From contig NW_024609835.1 in the NCBI RefSeq assembly GCF_016920785.2, forward strand, positions 86,586,243-86,650,242: a DNA stretch of 64,000 bases, read 5' to 3'. The translations under genes and the position numbers were made by a program. This stretch comes from Ixodes scapularis. Its lineage: Eukaryota; Arthropoda; Arachnida; Ixodida; Ixodidae. A model generated the notes under the pieces. The model was not told the DNA's origin and searched no databases. It saw nothing but the letters and a program-made list of their open reading frames with translations. Shown here piece by piece: positions 10,908 through 21,718 of the stretch; within the stretch, counting starts at the first letter, position 1, and each line of letters opens with the position of its first letter.

Positions 10908-11117
10908 GGTTCAGACACTTGCGTTTGAGTGCGTTTGACTGCGTTGCGTCGACAACCAAAAGCGAGTCACCGGCACATGTGTGCTTCGTATGAAGCGTGG
11001 AATCCAATTCAGGAATCATCTTGCACGTGATATAAGCAGCAGTAATGACCTGGTTTCTCGCAGCCGCAACGGCGTCAAACGCAGCAAACGCAAGTGTCGG
11101 AACCAGGCTTTAAGCGC
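10895..11117. repeat. Foldback MITE B
   Basis: The left end GCGCTTAAAGGCCGGTTCAG (10895) and the complement of the right end (11117) match closely through ACACTTGCGTTTG. A TTT at each flank could be a 3-bp target duplication, which would fit PIF/Harbinger-type MITEs but is weak. About 223 bp with no coding potential. Confidence 0.65.
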
Positions 11118-11408
11118 TTTTCCAAATTTCTTGGAAAGGTACTGGTGGGCGTAAAACCTTACCACATAGTTTAGCATCCCAAGTTCCCAACTGACCACTT
11201 TCCACTGCCATAGTGGTTTTGTTAACAATACTCAACACTAAAAGAAGAAAAAAAAAACAAAAAAAACGACAATGCTTTGTTTGCGTTAACAGTGTCGCGG
11301 TGAGTGCGCTACTTATACGCGCTTCCGCTGAAAACGAGGGCACGAGCTCTTTCTCCATGCTAGATTATATTTTCGGGACACCTTCTGAAATCAACAACTG
11401 AACGCCTG

Positions 11409-11464
11409 ATGCTCGCGTTTCACTCATACGGCATGTATGCTCGCGTTTCACTGATACGGCATGT
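11409..11464 (+). repeat. 28-bp tandem duplication
   Basis: ATGCTCGCGTTTCACTSATA followed by CGGCATGT occurs twice in direct succession, with one C/G difference. Confidence 0.85.
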
Positions 11465-12460
11465 AAAGTGTATACATCGCCAATAATTTGGAGACAGTAA
11501 TAGTATTATAGATTTTCGGGACACTCATTTGCCATTTCGGTCTAAAGTCATCATTACACATCGACTTGTTCGAACTCAACGAAGCCGAACCCTTATCTCA
11601 GGAATCTGCATGAGAACCCCCGGCGAGGCTAGCGCGAATGCATAGCTCTCCGGGGACCAGCAGAATAATTAAGTGAACTCTTCGTGTCGCCCTTGTACAA
11701 TAACGGTGAAATGGTAGCAGCTACGGTGTACCAAGTAAAAGCGAAGAAAACAAAAATAAAAGAGGCATCACAAACTTAGCCATTTGTGCCCGACAAGAGT
11801 CATATATTTCGATCTTTGCGGGGGAGGTAATTAGGTTCGGCCATTGTGCGCTTGCGTCAGGCGGCGGTGAGGTGTCAGAGAGCTACTTTACTCGACGCAG
11901 CCTCTCTATATGACATGTCAAAAGGAAGACACTTCAGCGTGTTCCCGTTTTGAGGAATGCTTAAGAAAACAAAGGGTGAGCGAAAATTATATTTTGTCTC
12001 GTATACAGCATTCGTAATTGGTACACTGTATAGAACAGGGAGAGTTATGCTGGGTTTCGGACATGCCTCGAATTATATTCTATTGTTTGAGGAGTTTGCC
12101 GCTGATGACTTCTTTTGGTCAGCTCGTTTCGTTCAAACAGCTGCGGATTGTCGTTAGCCAAAGACACGTCTCATGAGATCTCAATCTTCCCACTAACTTG
12201 TCATCACCCTCCCGCTCTCAGGAACGGAACGCTTTGGTCTGCGCGTCCACGCCGCATATATACACGCCTCCTTTTGGCCCAGCGCCGCGGGCGCTTCACG
12301 TCTAGACGTAAAACACTCGAATCGACGAGCCAAAAAAGGAGGCAGACCAAAGCAATCTGCTCCAGAGTCGCAACGCAGAAAAGGAAGCGGTCCTCGTGCG
12401 AGTCTTGTGCGCCCCCGACTCGTGTTTGGAGAAGGCTGCGCTGTCCGTCGACCACGGACA

Positions 12461-12477
12461 CGCACGCACGCACGCAC
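12461..12477. repeat. (CGCA)n microsatellite
   Basis: Four CGCA units, flanked by CA and TATA runs. Confidence 0.8.
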
Positions 12478-13045
12478 ACATATATACTCCGTTCGAAGCT
12501 GACAGTGCAGTGGAAGGTACTTGCTCGTCGGACGGGTCGTACGATATATCTCTGGCCATGTGAGCACGCGCCAGCCCATAGGCCTGTAGCTCTCAAGTTT
12601 GGGCAGGGCCTCTGGCGAGCAAAATGAAACATTTTCCGGTCGCCTTTCGGTTGCGCGCCGTTACGCTTTCTCACGTTGCACGCGGATGCCAAGCTGGCAG
12701 CATTATATTGTTGGATGCAAATTTATGATATAAAACAAGAACAAAAAAAAAGGGGGGGGGGAAATTAGCATTATTATCTTATTTGAAGGTTACTGAAAGT
12801 GCGAGCTGCATTTTGATTTTGTTTATTTAATATTTTTATATTCTTCAGACGGATCTCTTACCATGTGTAGACAGATGTTGAACGCGCGTGTAAACGACCG
12901 TGGCTCGGGCATGATCAAATGCTGCAGTACCGCTTTATGCTCGACTCCAGCATTACATGATCGCATCTCACGGACGCTCTCGCGTCCCCCGGTCGACAGA
13001 AACAGGCCCAGGCGCAGACAGCGGGGTCAGCCGATGAAGAGGAGG

Positions 13046-13130
13046 CGGTTGATTGGTCCGGCGAGTGCGTAGCTCCCACCGCGCTGTCAGCTTAGGGGGA
13101 TGAACGGAGTCTAGTGTATATAAACTCCGG
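13046..13130. repeat. Dispersed repeat shared with 51.9-52.1 kb
   Basis: The segment tgattggtccggcgagtgcg plus tagctcccaccgcgctgtca recurs as its reverse complement at about 51905-51957. The following gcttagggggatgaacgg recurs in direct orientation at about 52034. The two modules are rearranged relative to each other at the two loci. A TATATAAA box follows at 13117. This may be a MITE or a repeated promoter fragment. Confidence 0.45.
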
Positions 13131-16100
13131 GGAGTGCGTTGGCCCCTTCGCGACGGGCTGCTGCTCTGGAGCGAGCCGCTCTCCGCCGTATCCCCCCAAG
13201 GCACTGGCGGCGGCCATCTGGGATCTCGTTCGCGCTAGCGGCAGGGCCGAAAAGAAGAAAAAAAAGGTATGGTGCCTGGTCATGATCAGAAAGAAGACTG
13301 CGCGCGGGAGCTGCGCGAACTATTGGATGTCTCGCGACACAGGGACGCGTGCGGAGACATGGCGTGGGCTGAAAGGGACAACTCTTTCTATATACCGCCT
13401 TGTGCGGGATCTGGTTGCACTCAAATCACTAATGATAAGATGTTCTTTACAACATGGAATGTTTTATAACGGCACCTCCAACTCCCGGAAATTTGTCCGT
13501 GCGTCCGAGCGTCCTCCTACAGTCCATGGCAGGGCACATCAACACAACCGGTTTGATTGCGATGGCAACATAAGCAAAACAATGTACGCGAGTGCTTACT
13601 TACCGATATATACTCATCCCCCAACTGCAATCAAACCCAGAACCTCTTCATCCGCAGCCCGATTCAAATAATTTATTCTCTTTCTCTACCCCGGTGCTAG
13701 CTGGATGACTTTTTACGTGCACCAGTGCATGTTGATGTTCTAGTGGGGGATGCTGGCAATGAATAAACAACCTGTTCTTCTTCACTCCCCGAAACGACAC
13801 GTTATTGTTTTTGCTTTCTTAATCTAAACGATTTTTACTTAAGTTACTTAGTTTATGCATTTTAAAAATTCAAAACTAAAAGCGACTGCTTTTTTTTTTT
13901 CTTTAATTGAAACTGTCTTTACGATACCGCTAGATATTGAGGCGACTCGGGGCATAGCCTCCTGTATACTGACAAAGCCTGGCAGATTGCCACGAAAAGC
14001 GGCCGCCGAAATTGAAAAGGTAGAGCGGCAGACAACGGAGGAGAGGAAAACCACGTGATGGGCGCCCCGCTGCGGCGAGACGCGGAGACACACTTCTCCC
14101 GAGCGATGGAATGTCCGCTCGTGCTCCTCGCGTTCCTCGCGCACCGCCTCATTTCTCGTCGCGTTTGAAAACCATGTTTCGGGACCTCGCCGCTGCAAAA
14201 ACTGTGCGCTGACGTCCAGGTTCCCCGAGAAATGCTCTGTGCTACCAAACCCTCGAGCTCCAAATCTGCGACCGGGCACTCAATGGCTCCGTCGTCGAAC
14301 TGCCAGGCTTTGTGAGTATACAGAAGGCTATATGCTCGGGGGTACGGAATCTCAGGAGCCCATGGCGAGTGAGAAGAAGAAAAGATCAGGAAGGAACGAG
14401 AATGAGAAGAGAGAGATACCGCAGGGGAGTCGTATTTCAGAAGGGAGAAAGGATCCTACATGGCAGGAATTATTATAAACTGCCCCCAGATTACGAGGAA
14501 ACCGACCTGAGGCTGTTTTTATCAGTGCCTTATATAAAAGAAACTTCGACCATTAAGGTAAGTAAAAAAAAAAAAAACAGTAGGGACAGTTAAGAAGAAA
14601 CAAATGTTGACGGGAAGAAGAAAAAAAAAAAAAAGAAGAAAAAAGAAACACGATTAAAGGGAGATATGAAAGGGAAAAATTACTTCTCGGCGGGACAAAA
14701 CCCGGTGTACATCGTGGAAAGGCCAGGGTATCAGTTGTCGTGTAGGACCGTGGAAGATTCTTGTTCTGTATTAACGGGGAAGTATGCCGTAAGCGAACGC
14801 GAGTGACCCAATGTAGGACAAGTTATCTGATTCAAAAACGTAAGTATAGAACTAGCAAACGTTCATACAGTCTTATTGCCCTTCGAGAAAAAAAAAAAAA
14901 AAAAAAAGAGAGAAAAAAAGAAAAAGAAAAGAGGACACACTATAACACACTTTTAGAGCTAGTTTCTCAGGAATCGGGGGGATGATGGCTTAGTTTAAGA
15001 TATAAGCTATTTATTAAAACAAATTCGTATTGCTAACGTTTAAATGCACCACTCTTAACCCGTTGCTTTTTTTTTTTTTAATGAACGAACGAGGAGCGGA
15101 CGGCAACATTGTGATAGGAGAGCATATTATACGTCAGACTTACTGTACCTTCGCAAGATTCAAAAGAAATTTTGAACCTGTAAAACTTCCTTGTGTTCTT
15201 TTCACGTGTTGATTCACCACGTCATACACTTGTTGACCTTTTTTTGATAATATCGACATCCACCGCACTTCGGTTAGCTTCAAGTTTGCAGTCAGGTGAG
15301 GCATTCTAAGGTGTTAAGACTCCGTGCAAAAGCTGATCTGCAGGATTATATATCTGAAAGTATATATAGCGTTGTTATGATAGAATGCGCTTAGGCGGAA
15401 AGGCGCAAGAAGCAAGTAAAGGGTCGGATCAGGCCCCCACTTCAACCCGGCACCCTTACAGAGTTCACCACGAACCCATATTATCTTGCTAAGGCAAAAA
15501 AATACTGCACAGAGGTTGTAAACATCTGACGTAACTCGTTCGGCATTTAAAATTGTATGACTTCGAACAAGAGTTCCTGTTAGCTGTTTTGAACTAGCTT
15601 TACACTCACTTAAGCGTGTCATCCAGACAACGTCGTTTTCAGGATGGCGCTATCTGCTCCCGCGGCAAAGGTTCAATCGCTAGACGCAAAACGATGACAA
15701 GCTCCGAATTAATGAGGCACATAAACAAAAGAAGCATTTGAAGATAACATATTCTTTTTGTTTCCGAGAAGAGATGAGAAAAACATTTGTTGGCAGCCAA
15801 ATGTATATTTATAGACCATTGTAAAAATATGAACCCCGGTTTGACTATATTTAATAATACTCGCACTTTAAAGAGAAGATGGAAATCGTTTAATCATGTC
15901 CCCTGTACGAGCACTTGAAAGACTTGCTATGGTGAAGCCTTTCTACCAAAAGGTTAGGAATGACCTGGGGTTAACTAAGTATTTTTTTTTTCGCTCGCTT
16001 ACAGGTTTTCGCAGTGCTTTTCAGTCTGCTCAAAAAGTATATAAAGCGCTATGTTTCTTCTTCTTCCTCCGAGTTTACTGCAGCGAACAACACGCATGAA

Positions 16101-18246
16101 AACAACATCGTTCCATGAGCAAGCTGGGTGAACGACCCGTTCACACGAAGGTCCCACTTGCGAAACAACAGAGGTGCACGCACTTGGCTCGGCATTTCGA
16201 GCGGTGTGGGCGAGCTTTCGGGGGCCGCCCGAATTCTTCGCGCGGTTTGTACCTATATAGAGGCGGGGGTCATCAGGATCCATTGTCTAATTTAGGCCGC
16301 CAAATGAATCGCGAATGTTGCCGCGCCGCCTGCGCCGAAATTCAATTTGGGCGGCTGTCTTTCGTTTGACCGTTCACGCTGCGTCCTCGTTTTATTCTTT
16401 CTCTCTCTTTCTCTTTTTTTTTTTGTTTTTCCTTGTTTAGCGCTACTTTCTCGCTCGGTGTTGCAAATTTGAAACGGGCGAGAGAGCGCTTCTGGTACAC
16501 ATATGTATCCATTCCGGTGTGAAGTGCTCTGGGTCACTTACGAAGAGCAGATTTAAAACATAGATTTCAAACTTTTTGTATTGTTTTTATGGCATTTGTT
16601 CTTGTCGTTTCAAGGGGTCTTGCTATTAGGGGCCAGTCCCCCCTCCTTAACGAGTTAGTTTTGGTCGGGAGCGCGACTCATCGTCGTTAAATTACGGCGC
16701 GCTCTACGGCCTAATTAATTAAGCGTTGGCGCCGGAGAGATTGGGTTCCAATTCTTTCTTTCTCCAAGGGGCCTTCCTCTTTCGCACACTTGTATAAATC
16801 TCTCATCGTTTTGCTTTTGGCTCTTTTTGCGCGCTGGTAATAGCCAAACGAACGATGGCCGCGCCGGCTCGGGAGATTTCGAAAGGCTCCTTGATGTGGT
16901 TCGCACGATCCCAAACGACCCTGTTAGCCTGGTCGTCGAGGAAGTCAGATTATTCTCCGCCTTCGGTACAAGGTATACATAGCCGCTCTTTCTTTCTCTA
17001 TTTCTTTCCTCGGTCGGTATTTCTATGGCGTTCATTAAACGAAAGAAAGACCTCAGAAGGAGGAGGGCTAACGTAGAAGGAGAGCTCGGCAAGATAGACC
17101 GAGCACAGCCCCGATCTATACGTCTATATAGGCGTGGTCGTCAGTCACACCGGTGATGCCACACTATAAAGCTTCCCCTGCTTCAAATTTCTGGCTGCAT
17201 TTGGGGGCTGGCTTGCAAACGTTACATTGAGGAATTCTCGCAAAAGGACATTCGCAGCGCACAACTTTGTAGGATGAGAGACGTATCTGAATAAACAAAG
17301 AGATTTCCGGCTGTTGAAGTTTCTCCGTAGTCTCGATCAGAGCGCGCGCACAGCTCAAAGTAATTTCGAATGTCACGTTTCTGTAACATTACATAATACT
17401 GACGAAGACGGACTGCTGCAGCGCGCAGGTACGTGGTCGCGGGGATGACTTCAGGCACAAACATAAACCTGCGTCACCGATGATTGGACGCGACCTGACT
17501 CAGAACGACACGTGACTCAGAAAGCCGTTCGCCGCCTCGTAAACCGCGCAGTAGGAGAACCACTCGTAGCATACTGCCCTCCATATCTACGTATTTGGTA
17601 ATAGGCATACGAAAGAGGGAGGGTGTGACATGTCAGCGGTGCTACACGATGAACGAAATCGATCGAGAGTAATGGTCCTTCTGCGCTCCGCTCGCTTCCT
17701 TATGTGGCGAAAAAAGTATGATTTCAATAGCTCATAGGTATCCACGATACAATACAGCGCGATTCCGATAAGATAAGCGATGAAGACCCAGTGTTTCTAA
17801 ACCATATGAGATTAAGACATGAGAGGAGCATGACTGCCCTCAAGGGATCAGACCCAAGGTTGTTTCTTTGTCATCAACTCTAGCCTGAATCTCTACGATA
17901 CCCGTAGAGAAGCGGGTATCGTTCTCAACGATATCCGCAAAGCTCATAGATCGCAGAAATGACCTTAAAGTACTTTAACTCTATTGGAGTGATTCAATAA
18001 GTTTTTTAGTCAGAGGCAGTGCGACACTTTTAACTGTGGCGCAATTTTAATACAATTACGTACTTATTATTATTTTTTAAATTTTAGTTCGAATAAACTT
18101 TTTTTTTTTGACTGAGAACGAGCTAACCATGCAGTTATGTAGTCCAATTTAAAAATCTAAAATTATATAAAAAAGATATTAACCGCGGCATATTTGATGA
18201 AGGAATAAATGACTAAGTAGCTAATGAAAAAGAGTCCATTTCGCTA
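13131..18246. other. Long stretch with no gene recognised
   Basis: A-rich and mixed sequence (14560-14660, 14880-14935), a T tract at about 15066, two AP-1-like TGACTCAG words (17496-17503, 17513-17520) and a 10-bp hairpin at 17895-17922. Open frames are short, overlap between strands and carry no recognisable motif. Confidence 0.3.
17895..17922. other. Short perfect hairpin
   Basis: ACGATACCCG and its exact complement are separated by an 8-base loop. There is no T run, so it is not an obvious Pol III terminator. Its function is unknown. Confidence 0.5.
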
Positions 18247-18504
18247 CTATGTAGTAATTGATAACGTAATTTCAAGGAAACCTGGCACGGCATCAAACGA
18301 ATACTTTTGTTTTCCTAATTTGTATAACTCGACATAAACCCCCCATCCGAAGACGAGAAGCGCCAAGTCAACAGTCGGCAACATAGCCACCTGGTGGTTA
18401 CTGGAGCTCGTCGCCGGTGCACCCTCCAGCGTGCGTGTTTGAAATTGCCCATGGGAAGTGAAGGTGTTCGAGGTGTCGTCACCTCTCCATAGAGTATGTG
18501 CCAT
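18247..18504 (-). CDS. Hypothetical 85-residue frame, low support
   Basis: An ATG-initiated frame with fairly protein-like composition: Ser/Thr-rich N-terminal half and a possible membrane segment (TVDLALLVFGWGVYV, about residues 45-59). No family recognised, no splice or poly(A) support, and no related sequence in the window. It may be chance. Confidence 0.15.
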   Translation of the reverse strand: MAHTLWRGDDTSNTFTSHGQFQTRTLEGAPATSSSNHQVAMLPTVDLALLVFGWGVYVELYKLGKQKYSFDAVPGFLEITLSITT

Positions 18505-18693
18505 TTATAGCACGATCACAATGCCCAATGTACGGTCCTTGCTCGAGAAGGAAATTCTGGGGAAGGGAGGGGTGGAGGGCGGGGAGTTGTTCTTTGCCTG
18601 GGGGTGTGTTAGGGGGATGTCTAGGGAGGGGGGTATAAATCACTGTCGGAAATTTCATATTGTGGATTGCGGCGCTTCCAGAGCGTATTAATA

Positions 18694-20269
18694 TAGACCG
18701 TTTTATCGTGGGTAGCGCCATTTTGAGAGCGAGAGAGAAAAGGGGCAAGGGCCACCGGCGCTTTCCCCCTTTCTGATTGTGTAGAAAGAGTAAAAGTCCC
18801 GGATGAAGAGGCTTGGCCGGTGTTGGGTGTCTGCTGTGCCCCAACATCTTTCGCGTTTTCTTTTCTGTTTTGAACTCGCAAACTTAATTAGAGCCACGGG
18901 CTTCGATGGCAACAGTCCCCCGGTCATAGGGTGCACGAATAGCGACAGAAAGCGTCGAATACCGCCCAAGGACCTCGTAGCTTGCATGGAATTCGGCAAG
19001 GCACGTGCGGCTGCAATGTTTTGAAGCTCCACCGCTTTCCGCGTGACTGGAAATGATGAACCATTCATAAATTTTTGCTTACAATAGGCTCATCTCAACG
19101 CAGCCGTTTTTAGTAATGAACAAGCGATACACAAAACGGGAACCTCAATTAACTTTTGTAAACACCCGGAGCTGCTACATATAGTTTTGCTGCGCTGCTT
19201 TTATCTTGCGTGTCCGTGTTCTCATATTTCATTGTGGGTGAAAGACGAAGACGTTCTAGATGTGCTTATATCGAACCGCAGAAAGCGTCAAAGCAGCCAC
19301 GAATTATTTTACTATTTGATGCAATATTTTGAGTACTAACCTCCAATTTCTATCACTGACACGTTCGCTGCCGCTGTTCCCCCCGTTGCCGCACTGGCGG
19401 ATGCCATGACTTGAACAAAGAACACACTGGGCTCGAAGACGCAGATCGCAACACACGAGTCGTACCCTGGAGCGACTATCCAGCGCTTCAAAGCGCCCAA
19501 TCAACGGAAACAACTCAAACAACCCACCCGCGGCACTCCAAGGAGCGCTTTTGTCGGCTCTGGTATCGCACAGGGGATCGCTATTCAGGAAAACCGATAG
19601 AAGTACCTTTTCAAAACTTTCTAGCCTCACCCGGCGGCGGAAATAAGCCTTCAACTAAGTACTGTAAATGATGAAATCGAGTCAGTCACCACTGCAAATT
19701 ATCAATATTAAGATAAATTCAGTTACAAAATTTTACAAGCTGAAACAGCAACTGGCACGCACCTTGCGAGCGCACCCCATGTCCATCGGCGGTACAGCGT
19801 TCGGTGCGCGCTCCATTCACAAGCTGTTCCGAGCACAGTCGAGAAGATGGTGTTGAGGAAATGTCTTTTCGGTTTACGAACGCAATCCACTGCCGCCAAG
19901 ACCGGGGTCATTTGGAAAGCGATGGAGCTTAAAGACATTGCAGCCGCTCTCGCCTTGCCGGATTCATTGCAAGCTACATAGGTCCTCGGACAGTATTCGA
20001 CGCTTTCTGTCGTTATTCGTGCACCGTATGACCGAGCAATGGTGTCCCGATGACCAGGGAACTGTTGCCATCGAAGCCCGTTACTCTAATTAAGTTTGCG
20101 AGTTCAAAACAGAAAAGAAAGCGCGAACAAAGTTGGGGCACAGCAGACACCCAACACCGGCCAAGCCTCTCATCCGGGACCTTCACTCTTTCTACACAAT
20201 CAGAGAGGGGGAAAGCGCCGGTAGCCCATTCCCCTTTTCTCTCTCGCCCTCTTTCAGTAAAACGGTCTA
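18694..20269. mobile_element. 1.6-kb foldback element with THAP-like traces
   Basis: Long inverted arms, about 18694-19050 and 19904-20269, match over about 350 bp with scattered differences and begin TAGACCGTTTTA; TA lies on both flanks (18692-18693, 20270-20271). Toward the centre each arm encodes C-N-V-[LF]-K-L-H-R-F-P (19012-19041 plus; 19942-19913 minus). This resembles the start of a THAP zinc-finger domain, in which a Cys pair is followed by HRFPKDP. THAP domains open P-element and THAP9-type transposases. The middle (19051-19903) has no legible transposase. I infer a non-autonomous derivative made by inverted duplication of a P-like or THAP gene end. The superfamily is uncertain. Confidence 0.6.
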
Positions 20270-20271
20270 TA

Positions 20272-21529
20272 GTAGGTAGCATGTACGGTATGCTTGTGTA
20301 GAGAAAAAAGTATAGTGTCAATAAGTATGGATCTCAAGTAGCGGGGTCGGATCCCGGTCGAGGTGCCCGCAAATTGACGAATGCTTATAGCGAGCCGGCA
20401 GCAGCCAGGCGGCGCCGTCATAGTGAGAGCCCATGGTTATACTTTGTTGCCTTGTAGCTTGGCAAATTGTGAGCGATAAGCCTCACATTGCGTGCCGACG
20501 GCTTTGCGTGGTACAAGCGCAACGCACTCATATTGAAGCATGACACAGCGAAAAGCTTGATACTTCTTCGCAGTAAAAACGCACGCTGGTAATACGTAGC
20601 CACGTTCCGATTGGCTCGCCAGGGCCGTAGCTTCCGTCGTAATGGCATGTTATGCGATCACGGCTTTCTGGCCTACCCAGTATCGTTTGTTTCAGACACT
20701 AGGCTAAGCGGCGACATCAGAGTAATAGCTCACGTATGAACAATGCAGCTGCCATTCCCGGACATAACCAATGTTTCTTGCTCCAGTCGCTAATAGCGCC
20801 AAACCAAACAGCATTGCAGGATGCGCCGTGGAACCGAGATTTGGGTTACGTCGAAATTGATGGTAGAAATTAATCCTCAGTCTTCCACTTGGGCGTGCCA
20901 GATGCCCTTCGTTGGTTTGCACATATCCCCCCCCCTCCCCCCTAACCCCACTTGCAGAAAAATGTGCATTATGCTCCTCAAAAAGAAATAAAAAAAATTC
21001 TTACCGTGACGTGTTTGAGGATTCCTGACGCGCAGCAGGCGAAGTCTGGAAAATAAAGCAAAAAGAACAAGTTCAAGTAACCTTTATAAACATGAATGTT
21101 TGGCGCTTCGGTTTCTTGGTCTTACAACGCCAAAATATTTCAAAATACTCCTGTTATTTATTTATTTCTTCATACATATAATAGAGCTGGCTATTGTCAA
21201 GTTTCTGAAAAGGCTTTTCAAGCATTTAAATGGCACTCAAAAATTTTTTTTTTTTTTTTAACAAAAAAAAAAAAAATTTTTTTTTTTTGTCCTTTGTTTG
21301 ACAATTTTACATTTGTTCCTCGGGAAGGTTCTTCGGTGGCGCCAACTCATGTTGCATATTTTTTTGAGCAACGATTTCTACTCGATTGCGGAACATTTTA
21401 TCGCCAATATAAAAATAAAGGGTTTCGCGATTCCATACTTTCATAAAGCTTTCTTTGAGACTATCTCAGGTCGCGATTTTTACTCTGTTCGCATCGAGCG
21501 AGTCACGACTAAAGTAAAGAAATAAATAA
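20272..21529. other. No gene recognised
   Basis: A possible SINE B-box relic (gggtcggatccc, about 20343-20354), an unusual C/T tract at 20927-20945 and alternating T and A runs at 21246-21288. No protein motif seen. Confidence 0.3.
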
Positions 21530-21718
21530 ATGCTCAGTGCGCGAGCTCACGAAGTGCTACAACGCTCGCTCTATAACTTTGGACGCGCTAACCTTCAGGC
21601 CGAGGACTTGCGCCGGTGCGCAGTCCTCACCGCAGAAAGAATTCACGGTCTACACGAGGCACTCCAACGTGCAAGAGGTAGCCGGAAACTCAACGCTCAC
21701 GAGCAAGAGGCTGCATAA
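21530..21718 (+). CDS. Small helical ORF, hypothetical
   Basis: A 62-residue frame starting ATG at 21530 after an AT-rich leader, with a stop in frame just upstream. Composition is protein-like: rich in Ala, Leu, Glu and Arg, predicted helical (HEVLQRSLYNF, AEDLRRCAVLTAERI), and more GC-rich than the DNA around it. No family recognised and no neighbours to give context. It could be a small protein, a relic exon or chance. Confidence 0.2.
   Translation: MLSARAHEVLQRSLYNFGRANLQAEDLRRCAVLTAERIHGLHEALQRARGSRKLNAHEQEAA

Larger units (their letters stand above)
11118..13045. other. Gene-free stretch with small repeats
   Basis: It contains a 28-bp perfect-spacing tandem duplication at 11409-11464 and a CGCA microsatellite at 12461-12477. 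Frames of up to about 170 residues near 12115-12690 overlap on both strands and lack recognisable domains, so I treat them as chance in GC-rich DNA. Confidence 0.3.

Noticed and set aside
12115..12692. Overlapping frames of 128-170 codons on both strands
   Set aside because: No domain and open in several registers; GC-rich composition explains it.
20330..20375. Possible tRNA or SINE B-box (gggtcggatccc)
   Set aside because: No A-box, acceptor stem or second copy in the window.
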